From: CAWGMT01 sp963823675
GTDB taxonomy: Bacteria > Planctomycetota > Planctomycetia > Isosphaerales > Isosphaeraceae
Length of the DNA stretch: 64,000 nt
NCBI GenBank assembly: GCA_963823675.1
Contig: CAWGMT010000007.1
Coordinates: 843,639 to 907,638, forward strand
Direction: 5' to 3'
In this document: positions 36,736 through 45,052 of the stretch, piece after piece
Position numbering within the stretch: the first letter of the stretch is position 1
How the letters are laid out: each line of letters begins with the position of its first letter
Notes under the pieces: generated by a model
Seen by the model: the letters and a program-made list of their open reading frames with translations, nothing else
What the model was told of the DNA's origin: nothing
Database searches by the model: none
Made by a program: the position numbers and the translations under genes

Positions 36736-38352
36736 GAAAGGTGTCAGGACCTGTTTTTGACTGGTGACGGCTTTGTTGACTGCCGGTTCTGTGCAATAGG
36801 TTCCTGACACGAATGGCACTCGGTTATTCCCCTAAGCCGCTTGCAGTAGGCGTTTGCGCGCCTTTCGTCGCGGTTCCATAAGAAACTTTTGTGCCTTCGG
36901 TCGTCGTTTGTTGGCGCGGCTCGACGCGGCCGGGTCGATCGCCGACCTCGTGCGCCGAAATCGCAGTGAGCATCACCTCCACCAAGTATTCCCTGACGCT
37001 GGGCGTTGCTTGTCGCAAGGCCTCCTGGAGCGCCGTCATCGTCTGAAGCGTTCCCTTGAAGCTCAACTGTCGCGGTTGCTTACCGTGCGCCTCGGCGGCC
37101 TGGGCCGCCACGCCTCGGATCAAGTTGTAAGACAGTAAATGTATCCAGATCTCCTTCTCCACCATATCAGGCGTCTTGCATCGCAGCACGTCCATTTGGA
37201 GTACGTCTTTAATTGAGCGTAAATCTAATTCTATGTTCCATCGTTGTAGGAAAAGGTCTGCCAGCTCTTCCTTGGTGTACGCCTCCGCGTCGAGCATCGT
37301 CGTCACCAGCACCAGCTCGTTGACTCGGAAGCCGGGCTGCTGAACCTTGAATCGCAGTTCGCGGACCTTGATCTCGCTGGGGATCTGCGCATAGGTTTCC
37401 TCGTCCATCCATTCGGGCCGCTCCGGCTTGGTCCAGGTGACAACGTGGTCCTCGACGCCCAGCCGTCGGCCGCGGCGGAAGTCGAACCTCCGGCGCTGGT
37501 GCATCCGGAACAGGCTGTCAACGTTCCGCTGCATCAGGTCCGCGATCATGAAAAACGAGGCATAACAGCGGTCCCCCAGCATGATTTCGCCTGCCTCGAG
37601 GCCATCCAGCAACGTGCGGAACAAGGCCGTCTCGCCTGTCTCCTTTCCTTTGTACGGCCCCAGCGCCAGGTCGCGAACGACACCCGTGGCCAGCGAAATG
37701 ATCCCTACCATCCGAACTACGGGGAAACCCAAACCGATGCCCTGGGTGTTCGCCTGAGGGAAGGCTTGTTGGTTCTGTACGGTGTCGGGCATCGAGGCGG
37801 TCGTGCCGTCAACCAGCGAGACCTTGCGTCCCTTCCACAGCCAATCGGCGTTTGCACCGGCGTCCACTTTCTGAGCGGTCTGACGGACCAGCCGAACAAT
37901 GACCCCGAGAGGGAGCCGCCGGCGTGCATCACAATAACTGTTAGTCTCCGGCGCAAGGTTTGCGATGGTTGATGGCCAGCCAGACGATCAGCCGCGCGAC
38001 CGCCGCACGACACGAGTGGTCGGGGTCGAGCACCTGGGAGAGGAACAGGCAGAGGGTCACGAAAGGTGTGTAGATGCGATCCTTGAATTTGACCCGCTCT
38101 GCCGCCAGTGCCGACCTGACCGTGTCGGCGTCGAGGATCTCGTGAAAGGGAAGGAGCTGGGACTCGCGAAGGGACTTGACCTTTTCCAGAATCCACCGTC
38201 GCGTAGTCTGGGGCATTGTCGGCCTCCTTGCCGGACAGGGTTTGGATCTTGCAAGCACCAATCCTTGTCCCAAGGAGGACGATATTTGTCTATCCCACTT
38301 CTCCGAAACAACTTACGAATTTCCGAGTGCCATTCGTTCCTGACACCTTTTC
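36736..38352 (-). mobile_element. IS4-type insertion sequence, copy A
   Basis: The ends carry AAAGGTGTCAGGA (left) and TTCCTGACACCTTTTC (right) in inverted orientation. The inner parts share ACGAATGGCACTCGG as inverted repeat. It is nearly identical to copy B (39806-41403): over the shared transposase region I found one substitution (position 38121, codon Asp versus Asn) and two GC-dinucleotide indels. I could not identify a target-site duplication. Confidence 0.88.
36824..38216 (-). pseudogene. IS4-type transposase, copy A (frameshifted)
   Basis: It starts like copy B at ATG 38216, but GGCGCAAGG at about 37951 lacks one GC relative to copy B. The first frame ends at 37941 after 'AINHRKPCAGD'. 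The catalytic part continues in another frame to 36824 with the DDE residues visible (SLVDGT, MLGDRCYASF, RWNIELDLRSIK). Unlike copy B it ends inside the element ('ASGLGE'), which is probably the native C-terminus. Confidence 0.88.
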
Positions 38353-38553
38353 CTCGCTGGGCAGGATAGCCGGCTAGACTTTGCGTGCCAAGGGCAACCA
38401 GACTGTCTGTCTCGACGAAGCCCCTCGCATCCTTTTCGATCTCCGGCGGCAGCCATTCGGTCCGCGGAACCGCTCCGATGAAGCTGAATAATGCAGAGCT
38501 TTTCAAATCTGTTCGGCCATGCCGCAGGCTCGTCGCAAGACAATGAACCGATC
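38353..38553 (-). pseudogene. Thioredoxin-reductase-like C-terminal fragment
   Basis: The minus strand translates to 'ALFSFIGAVPRTEWLPPEIE' and 'KDARGFVETDSLVALG', a good match to the C-terminal NAD-binding end of thioredoxin-reductase-like flavoproteins that often neighbour UBP zinc-finger genes. Both sides are cut: upstream it abuts the UBP gene and downstream it ends at the right end of IS copy A. Not functional. Confidence 0.6.
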
Positions 38554-38838
38554 TCACCGCAGGTACCTGTTGAACTGGGCCGGAACTGCCAGCTCCGTTT
38601 GATCGACGTAACACCAGGCCCATCGCTCGCCGGGCTCGAATGACGCGATAACCGGATGGGTCGTCCCGTGAAAGTGCCGCGTGGCGTGGCGGCCGGGCGA
38701 GCTGTCACAACAGCCGACGTGCCCGCAGGTGAGGCACAGCCGAAGATGGACCCATGGCGTGTCCAGTCGCAGGCACTCCTCACAACCGAGCGTGCGGGGA
38801 CGAACGGGCTCGAGTTCATCAATATGTTTGCATAACAT
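38554..38838 (-). CDS. UBP-type zinc finger protein
   Basis: 94 residues from ATG 38838, with GGAG six to seven bases upstream. Zinc-binding pattern: GCEEC, 'HLRLCLTCGHVGCCDSSPG', then 'HATRHFHGTTHPVIASFEPG' and WCYVDQ. These are the ligands of the ubiquitin-protease-type zinc finger. Bacterial stand-alone copies have no known substrate. They are commonly encoded next to a thioredoxin-reductase-like flavoprotein, of which only a fragment survives here. Confidence 0.87.
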   Translation of the reverse strand: MLCKHIDELEPVRPRTLGCEECLRLDTPWVHLRLCLTCGHVGCCDSSPGRHATRHFHGTTHPVIASFEPGERWAWCYVDQTELAVPAQFNRYLR

Positions 38839-38903
38839 GACTGATCTCCGAAACAAGTCGCTCTCCGGTCATATGATTTCAAGCTTACTGCCAGGGTGTG
38901 GAT

Positions 38904-39345
38904 CTAGCGGGCCGACCCCGGCCGCGTACGTCCGCGTCCTGCGTCCATGGTGTCCCCCCGGGCTCCAACGTACGCGGCGATCGTTCGTGGTGGACGCGTC
39001 GTCTCAGGGCGAAACCGCGCTCGGACCCTTTGTAGGGGTTTCTCGATCACGTAATAGCTGAACATAGACGCGAGGAATATCGGGATCAGGTTCAAGGGGA
39101 ACCGCGGCGCCCGCCATGGCTTGGCCCAAACATCCAGCGTGAAGAGTTGTTGCCAGAGGTAGAGGCTATAGGAAAGACGCCCGATCCAGGCAACCAGTGG
39201 CAACTCAAGCAGCGTGACGATCCACCCGCGCGGCGAACGAACCACACGATTGATGACACCGGCCACACAGGCAAGCTGTATCGTCGGGAGGAATGGGCGA
39301 ATCTTGGGGATCTCTCCGAAGCCATGCGTAAAAGTCAATACCAAA
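38904..39345 (-). pseudogene. Acyltransferase-3 family C-terminal fragment
   Basis: The minus strand encodes the last three membrane helices of an OafA-like acyltransferase: 'LPLVAWIGRLSYSLYLWQQL', 'PIFLASMFSYYVIEKPLQRV'. These proteins normally have about 350-400 residues and ten helices. The first two thirds, including the catalytic His, are absent, and upstream sequence is not coding. The fragment lies between the two IS copies. Confidence 0.75.
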
Positions 39346-39805
39346 GGTAATGCCGCTCTAGCCGACCCCGGACTGCGGAGATCTCGACGTTGGGCGTGGG
39401 CAAGGCCATGGGACTCTCCAGCAGCGGGAATCATGGTCAGGTCCGCGGTTCTCGAGTGCTGGACGGATCAGGGGAAAAACCTTCTGCGGCTTCCCGGCTG
39501 GTCCCCGAACGCCGCTGCGATGCTCATCGCCGTGATCCCCCGGATGTGACCCCGCCCGAACGCATTGCCAACTCCAAATCGAGCGACTAAACGCTCTCTC
39601 ACTTAAGGTTGGAGCTGAGCGGTATCACGGCTCGTCAGAGGTGTTCGGCCTCACTCGCGCCGCAAGATAATCGGTGCCCTTGAGTTCGCGTCCCTTCGTA
39701 GAAGGACCACTGAGGAATAGACGCTCACTGGGGACTGCGGCTTTTTGTCAGTTTGGCATCCCAAGGATACGTGTGCAATACCCCGACAGATCTGCTCGGG
39801 GATCG
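39346..39805. other. Sequence between acyltransferase remnant and IS copy B, nothing recognised
   Basis: About 460 bases. Plus-strand frames are open but without motif. The last 155 bases are formally the 3' extension of the IS copy B transposase frame. Probably debris of genes lost around the IS insertions. Confidence 0.35.
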
Positions 39806-41267
39806 GAAAAGGTGTCAGGAACCGATTCACAGCTCTTCGGTCACGAATAGGTTCCTGACACGAATGGCACTCGGTTATTCCCCTAAGCCGCTTGCAGTAG
39901 GCGTTTGCGCCTTTCGTCGCGGTTCCATAAGAAACTTTTGTGCCTTCGGTCGTCGTTTGTTGGCGCGGCTCGACGCGGCCGGGTCGATCGCCGACCTCGT
40001 GCGCCGAAATCGCAGTGAGCATCACCTCCACCAAGTATTCCCTGACGCTGGGCGTTGCTTGTCGCAAGGCCTCCTGGAGCGCCGTCATCGTCTGAAGCGT
40101 TCCCTTGAAGCTCAACTGTCGCGGTTGCTTACCGTGCGCCTCGGCGGCCTGGGCCGCCACGCCTCGGATCAAGTTGTAAGACAGTAAATGTATCCAGATC
40201 TCCTTCTCCACCATATCAGGCGTCTTGCATCGCAGCACGTCCATTTGGAGTACGTCTTTAATTGAGCGTAAATCTAATTCTATGTTCCATCGTTGTAGGA
40301 AAAGGTCTGCCAGCTCTTCCTTGGTGTACGCCTCCGCGTCGAGCATCGTCGTCACCAGCACCAGCTCGTTGACTCGGAAGCCGGGCTGCTGAACCTTGAA
40401 TCGCAGTTCGCGGACCTTGATCTCGCTGGGGATCTGCGCATAGGTTTCCTCGTCCATCCATTCGGGCCGCTCCGGCTTGGTCCAGGTGACAACGTGGTCC
40501 TCGACGCCCAGCCGTCGGCCGCGGCGGAAGTCGAACCTCCGGCGCTGGTGCATCCGGAACAGGCTGTCAACGTTCCGCTGCATCAGGTCCGCGATCATGA
40601 AAAACGAGGCATAACAGCGGTCCCCCAGCATGATTTCGCCTGCCTCGAGGCCATCCAGCAACGTGCGGAACAAGGCCGTCTCGCCTGTCTCCTTTCCTTT
40701 GTACGGCCCCAGCGCCAGGTCGCGAACGACACCCGTGGCCAGCGAAATGATCCCTACCATCCGAACTACGGGGAAACCCAAACCGATGCCCTGGGTGTTC
40801 GCCTGAGGGAAGGCTTGTTGGTTCTGTACGGTGTCGGGCATCGAGGCGGTCGTGCCGTCAACCAGCGAGACCTTGCGTCCCTTCCACAGCCAATCGGCGT
40901 TTGCACCGGCGTCCACTTTCTGAGCGGTCTGACGGACCAGCCGAACAATGACCCCGAGAGGGAGCCGCCGGCGTGCATCACAATAACTGTTAGTCTCCGG
41001 CGCGCAAGGTTTGCGATGGTTGATGGCCAGCCAGACGATCAGCCGCGCGACCGCCGCACGACACGAGTGGTCGGGGTCGAGCACCTGGGAGAGGAACAGG
41101 CAGAGGGTCACGAAAGGTGTGTAGATGCGATCCTTGAATTTGACCCGCTCTGCCGCCAGTGCCGACCTGACCGTGTTGGCGTCGAGGATCTCGTGAAAGG
41201 GAAGGAGCTGGGACTCGCGAAGGGACTTGACCTTTTCCAGAATCCACCGTCGCGTAGTCTGGGGCAT
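39651..41267 (-). CDS. IS4-type transposase, copy B
   Basis: ATG 41267 six bases after AGGAGG; an ATG-like start at 41324 is less likely. DDE residues as in IS4 relatives: first Asp in 'KVSLVDGTTASMPD', second in 'EIMLGDRCYASFFM', Glu in 'RWNIELDLRSIK'. The catalytic core is intact in one frame. Near the end TTTGCGCCTTT (about 39905) lacks one GC relative to copy A. The frame therefore misses the native stop, crosses the IS end at 39806 and adds about 50 foreign residues. Activity is possible but unproven. Confidence 0.85.
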   Translation of the reverse strand: MPQTTRRWILEKVKSLRESQLLPFHEILDANTVRSALAAERVKFKDRIYTPFVTLCLFLSQVLDPDHSCRAAVARLIVWLAINHRKPCAPETNSYCDARRRLPLGVIVRLVRQTAQKVDAGANADWLWKGRKVSLVDGTTASMPDTVQNQQAFPQANTQGIGLGFPVVRMVGIISLATGVVRDLALGPYKGKETGETALFRTLLDGLEAGEIMLGDRCYASFFMIADLMQRNVDSLFRMHQRRRFDFRRGRRLGVEDHVVTWTKPERPEWMDEETYAQIPSEIKVRELRFKVQQPGFRVNELVLVTTMLDAEAYTKEELADLFLQRWNIELDLRSIKDVLQMDVLRCKTPDMVEKEIWIHLLSYNLIRGVAAQAAEAHGKQPRQLSFKGTLQTMTALQEALRQATPSVREYLVEVMLTAISAHEVGDRPGRVEPRQQTTTEGTKVSYGTATKGANAYCKRLRGITECHSCQEPIRDRRAVNRFLTPFPIPEQICRGIAHVSLGCQTDKKPQSPVSVYSSVVLLRRDANSRAPIILRRE

Positions 41268-41403
41268 TGTCGGCCTCCTTGCCGGACAGGGTTTGGATCT
41301 TGCAAGCACCAATCCTTGTCCCAAGGAGGACGATATTTGTCTATCCCACTTCTCCGAAACAACTTACGAATTTCCGAGTGCCATTCGTTCCTGACACCTT
41401 TTC
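39806..41403 (-). mobile_element. IS4-type insertion sequence, copy B
   Basis: Left end GAAAAGGTGTCAGGAACC at 39806, right end TTCCTGACACCTTTTC at 41388-41403. Same orientation as copy A, 1.45 kb away. The 50-60 bases at the left end, before ACGAATGGCACTCGG, differ from copy A, while both keep the GTGTCAGGAAC/GTTCCTGACAC palindrome. Confidence 0.88.
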
Positions 41404-41404
41404 T

Positions 41405-41575
41405 GGGGCCTACATCCTGACCGAGACCCATGCCCGAGCCCACGAGCTCGCCCGGATCATCGAGAAAGAGGACTGGGGCGGTGAGGTGTACGTCTTCAAG
41501 ACTCAGGATGACATCGACCGTGCCCTCGGCACGGGTCGTGACGAGTACGGCCTCTTGCGCGTCTGGTGGGACTGA
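41405..41575 (+). pseudogene. C-terminal fragment of an unknown protein cut by IS copy B
   Basis: Directly after the IS right end the frame reads 'GAYILTETHARAHELARIIE' and 'GGEVYVFKTQDDIDRALGTG' to a TGA at 41573. Codon use and amphipathic helices look like a real coding end. No start is available because the IS lies immediately upstream, and I cannot find the 5' half on the other side. Confidence 0.55.
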
Positions 41576-41810
41576 GGCGTGGCCCAAGCCAGTGGAGTTG
41601 GCGCCGGCGGTCAGGGGCGTTAACCAGACGTGCGCGGCGATCGGTTCGCCTTGTTTCACCCCCCCGGAGAGCGAGAACGAAACCGGTGATGACACCGGGA
41701 TCGGCCGTTTCCAGGAAAAAAGGCATCTCCCAGGCTTGATACAACCGATGACACCTCCTGATGTGACTCAATCCCATAAGCTTGGTGACCCGTAACGAGA
41801 CAATTTGCCC

Positions 41811-42755
41811 ATGTTCCGGGCATTGGCCACCTGGTCGGTGTCGATCGTAATCCTGGGCGGCACTGCCGCCCTGGCCCAGGAACCGCCGCCGCTCGAGGCG
41901 CCGGCTGGCGAAGCGCAGCCGGCTCAACCCGTCGCGCCGCCCAGCCAGCCGAAGCCGGCGGCTCGAGCTCCGGTAGCCTCGCCGTCACCCGTACAGTCGC
42001 AACGATCCACACCGTCTACGGCTCCTTCCCAGATCCGCCCATTGCTGGTCGTGCCGGGAGTGACATCTCCTGCCCAGTCTGCCGCAACGGGGCCCAGGAG
42101 CAATTCGGCAAGCTCGGTTCGCCCCGGGCTCGTATCGGGAACGGTGGACGGATATCCGCGTCCTCCGGCATTGCCGGAGGCTGGGTCTCCGTTCCGGCTT
42201 CCAGCGGGGGCGCAAATTCAGAATCAGCCGATGCCAGCCCCTTCGACGGGGCCGCCGCCGATAACCCTCGAGCCGATCGAAGACGAGCCCGAGGCCGGAC
42301 CGCGGAATTCAGCTTCGTCGCGCGCGCCTTCGAACCGCGCCGCTCAACGGCCGCCTCCGTCCCCCAGACCGGCGGACAGTGCCAGACCTGCCAATCCACC
42401 GCTCTGGCGTCCGCCGGGCTTTCTCGGCCGGTTACTTGGGTTACCGCCCGAGCCGGCGCCGCGAGTCACTCCCCGGGACGATGAGATGCCGGCCCGCGCG
42501 GAGCCCCCGCCCGCGACGCGCGACGAAACACACGCTGACCCAAGCAGCGAAGCCGTGGCGCGACGGCGCATCGAGAAGCAGATCCGCGAAGCGCTCGGCG
42601 ACCGGCTGCGATCGGTCGAGGTGCGGGTCACCGGCCGCAACGTGCTGGTCGTCGCCAGGCCCAGCCGGTTCTGGCAAAAACGCGGCATCCGCCGGACGCT
42701 GGAAAGCCTTCCGGCACTCGACGGCTACCGGGCACGCATCGACGTTGCGGACTGA
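41811..42755 (+). CDS. Secreted Pro-rich protein with C-terminal BON-like domain
   Basis: ATG 41811 gives 314 residues with a clean signal peptide (WSVSIVILGGTAALAQ). About 200 residues of Pro/Ala/Ser-rich, disordered sequence follow, then a folded C-terminus of about 75 residues: 'RRRIEKQIREALGDRLRSVE', 'VRVTGRNVLVVARPSRFWQK', 'GIRRTLESLPALDGYRARI'. The beta-alpha-beta order fits a BON-like domain, which tends to bind membranes or peptidoglycan. No close neighbour in the same direction. Confidence 0.75.
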   Translation: MFRALATWSVSIVILGGTAALAQEPPPLEAPAGEAQPAQPVAPPSQPKPAARAPVASPSPVQSQRSTPSTAPSQIRPLLVVPGVTSPAQSAATGPRSNSASSVRPGLVSGTVDGYPRPPALPEAGSPFRLPAGAQIQNQPMPAPSTGPPPITLEPIEDEPEAGPRNSASSRAPSNRAAQRPPPSPRPADSARPANPPLWRPPGFLGRLLGLPPEPAPRVTPRDDEMPARAEPPPATRDETHADPSSEAVARRRIEKQIREALGDRLRSVEVRVTGRNVLVVARPSRFWQKRGIRRTLESLPALDGYRARIDVAD

Positions 42756-42911
42756 GTCGCGTCCGGGTCTACGTCAAATGGGGTCGACTGAGATACATGG
42801 GCACGGGCGACGCCGTCGCCGACATTGACCTATTCGGCGACGAGGGTCATACTCAGGCTGTAGGGAAGTCTTTCGGCAACAAGAGTCGGCACTGGTTGCG
42901 GAGTTGCGGCC

Positions 42912-43416
42912 TTGGACAAGAACACTGAGGTTAAGAAGCCCGCGAGTACGGAGGGTTTTACTCCCTCACCAGGCATCAAGTCGGCGCCGGCCGAAGTTGA
43001 ATCACAAGCCGCCAACCTACCCAATCCCACGGGAGAGACCGGCAGGTCTGTTCCCGGAACCGCAGCGGGAGATGACAAGATCGGGATTGCCCGCGCCCGG
43101 TTAGTCGATCGAGAAGGTGTCGCTTACGTGCAGGGTTGTGAGGTCCCGGTCTGGCGATTGGAGATGGCCCGCCGTGCGGGCTCCGGCCCTGCCGCGCTGA
43201 CTGCCGCATTTCCGGGCCTAACGTCGCTCGGCCTCGACGTGGCATTTGCCTACGCTCGACGACACCGCGCGAAAGTTCGACGAGCTGATCCGGCTTCATG
43301 GCGCCGCCGCCGTACCCACCGGGGACGAGGGGCCGGGTGACGCGGCCGCATTTGAGGCCGACCTCGATACTCTTCTCGACAAGAACGCCGAGGTGTTTCG
43401 CCGCCTCTCGCAATGA
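42912..43416 (+). CDS. DUF433-like antitoxin of a Doc pair (frame-broken)
   Basis: It starts at TTG 42912 with a weak GCGGAG upstream. After a disordered stretch it has the DUF433 core: 'AYVQGCEVPVWRLEMARRAG', 'AALTAAFPGLTSLGLDVAFA'. The frame then drifts into Arg-rich text. Adding one GC at CACCGCGCGAAAG (about 43266-43275) gives a sensible end: 'KFDELIRLHGAAAVPTGDEG', 'EADLDTLLDKNAEVFRRLSQ', stopping at TGA 43414-43416, which overlaps the Doc start (ATGA). The helical C-terminus would cap the toxin. Confidence 0.75.
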
Positions 43417-43796
43417 AGTACCTGACCGTCGAGCAGGTTCTGAGGATCCATGCCCGCGCGATCTCGCAATCGTGGGGCGACGCCGGTGTGCGGGATTTGG
43501 GCCTGGTCGAGTCAGCGGTGGCCCAACCGCGAGCCAGCTTTCGCGGCAAACAGTTGTACCCCACGTTAGCGGAAAAGGCGGCGGCGTTGGCATTCTCACT
43601 GGTGATGAACCATCCTTTCGCCGATGGCAATAAGCGGACGGGATACGGGGCCATGATCATGTTTCTGAGCCGCAATGGCCGTACGATAGCCGCGCCGCTA
43701 GACGACCACGCGTCGGTTTTCCTGCGATTGGCGGCCGGGGCACTCGACCGCGAGGGGTTCCGGGCGTGGGTAAGCGCATGGATCACCGCAAAGTGA
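43413..43796 (+). CDS. doc: Doc-type toxin (Fic fold)
   Basis: 127 residues with the Doc/Fic signature 'MNHPFADGNKRTGYGAM' near residues 64-80 and the N-terminal 'LTVEQVLRIHARAI'. The His is the catalytic residue; Doc toxins phosphorylate elongation factor Tu and block translation. The family typically has 120-130 residues, so it looks complete. Its start overlaps the antitoxin stop by four bases. Confidence 0.93.
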   Translation: MKYLTVEQVLRIHARAISQSWGDAGVRDLGLVESAVAQPRASFRGKQLYPTLAEKAAALAFSLVMNHPFADGNKRTGYGAMIMFLSRNGRTIAAPLDDHASVFLRLAAGALDREGFRAWVSAWITAK

Positions 43797-43856
43797 GAAG
43801 GGCGAAAGGGGCCGGCGTCGCCTGACGCACCCTGTGGTTATGCGCAAGCGACTGGA

Positions 43857-43929
43857 AAAGGTGTCAGGAACCGATCCGCGGCCCGTCCAGAGGAAAGGTG
43901 TGACAATGTAATCGGTTCCTGACACCTTT
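43857..43929. repeat. Palindromic repeat with IS-like ends (copy 1)
   Basis: A 73-bp element with perfect 19-base inverted ends (AAAGGTGTCAGGAACCGAT at 43857-43875 and its complement at 43911-43929). Its ends match those of the two IS4-type elements. It lies 12 bases after the stop of the M48 protease gene and could form a strong transcription-ending hairpin. Confidence 0.88.
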
Positions 43930-43940
43930 GTTCCGCCAGG

Positions 43941-44753
43941 TCAACAATTGGCTGCGTGGAACTCGGCCACGTTGACCAGCCGTTTGCCCAGCGGCGGGTA
44001 AGTCAGGTACTGCTTGAGCAGCCAGCCCGTGAACCCTGAGTAGATATACGTCGCCTCGGCTTGGAGATACTCGTCGTTGAGCCGGCCGAACAGTTCGTTG
44101 CCGACACCAAGACGTTTCAGCGCCGCCTTGGCGCCTTCGACGTCGCCGGCCGCCGCGCAGCCGCAGTTGTCGCAGGTGAGCTCGCGGGCGGCCTTGTATG
44201 CGGCAGGCTTGTAGATCTCGAAGATTCCCCGCGCGCCATGGTCGAGAACGACGTGCGCCAGTTCGTGTGCCAGGATGAACCGGAGCTCCGCCGGACGGTT
44301 GAGCATTCCCTCCAGGGTCTGCGAGAGCAGCACGATCACCTTCTTACGGGCAAATTTGACTGCAAACGCGTTGGTCTGGCTCACGTTGAGCACGATGACC
44401 TTGGGCATCTCGCGCACTCCAAACTGGCTGCACACCTCGTGAAGCGCCCGAGAGACCTCGGGAAACTGGTCGACGCTGGCCGTTGTTCCCAGGGCCTGGA
44501 GCTTCCGCACGTTATATTCGGACAAGAGCCATCGAATGACCCAGCCCAGCACGAAGAGACCCACGATGATCCCCATGGTGGCCACACCCAACAACGCCAG
44601 TATTACCCAGACAAGCACGTTGATCAGGGCGACTCCGCCGCGTTTCTTCCGTTCTTCGCGCGAGACGCATGCTTTGACGGACCGCACCCGGCTCACCGCC
44701 TTGCCTCCGGCGACATCGCCCAGATCTGCCAGATCAAACCGATCCTCAGGCAT
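43941..44753 (-). CDS. M48-family membrane metalloprotease
   Basis: 270 residues. Two adjacent membrane helices ('INVLVWVILALLGVATMGII', 'VGLFVLGWVIRWLL'), then the protease domain with HExxH in 'RFILAHELAHVVLDHGARG' and a probable third zinc ligand Glu in 'AARELTCDN'. It also has 'VIVLNVSQTNAFAVKFARKK', typical of HtpX/Ste24-like enzymes. It probably removes damaged membrane proteins; a Cys-rich 'CDNCGCAAAGD' segment is unusual. Flanked on both sides by the same palindromic repeat. Confidence 0.88.
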   Translation of the reverse strand: MPEDRFDLADLGDVAGGKAVSRVRSVKACVSREERKKRGGVALINVLVWVILALLGVATMGIIVGLFVLGWVIRWLLSEYNVRKLQALGTTASVDQFPEVSRALHEVCSQFGVREMPKVIVLNVSQTNAFAVKFARKKVIVLLSQTLEGMLNRPAELRFILAHELAHVVLDHGARGIFEIYKPAAYKAARELTCDNCGCAAAGDVEGAKAALKRLGVGNELFGRLNDEYLQAEATYIYSGFTGWLLKQYLTYPPLGKRLVNVAEFHAANC

Positions 44754-44908
44754 CGGCGGCCCTCCTCCCGACTCGGGACAACGCGCTGTCGGAGTTCTCG
44801 ATCAACCAAGATGGGGAATCCTCACCCGAACTTGATCATCCCCGCCAACATCATGCCGTAACGGCTCTTCCAAAGCAAATGCCTACTTCGAGCCAGCAAA
44901 ATGTCGGT

Positions 44909-44970
44909 AAAGGTGGCAGGAACCCATTCGCGGCCCGACCGCTTCAACGTAATCGGTTCCTGACACCTTT
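44909..44970. repeat. Palindromic repeat with IS-like ends (copy 2)
   Basis: A 62-bp element with 19-base ends that pair with two mismatches (44909-44927, 44952-44970). It shares CGCGGCCCG and AATCGGTTCCTGACACCTTT with copy 1. It lies upstream of the M48 gene. Confidence 0.85.
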
Positions 44971-45052
44971 TGCCTGACGGCTTCTTGCGTGAACTCTTGC
45001 TCACTCTGCGGGAACTGATTAAGTTGGATGGGTTCTTCGAGGACATTCGCCG

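Noticed and set aside
36824..37867. Copy A transposase C-terminal frame as an independent gene
   Set aside because: It is the catalytic part of the IS copy A transposase after a GC indel, as comparison with copy B shows.
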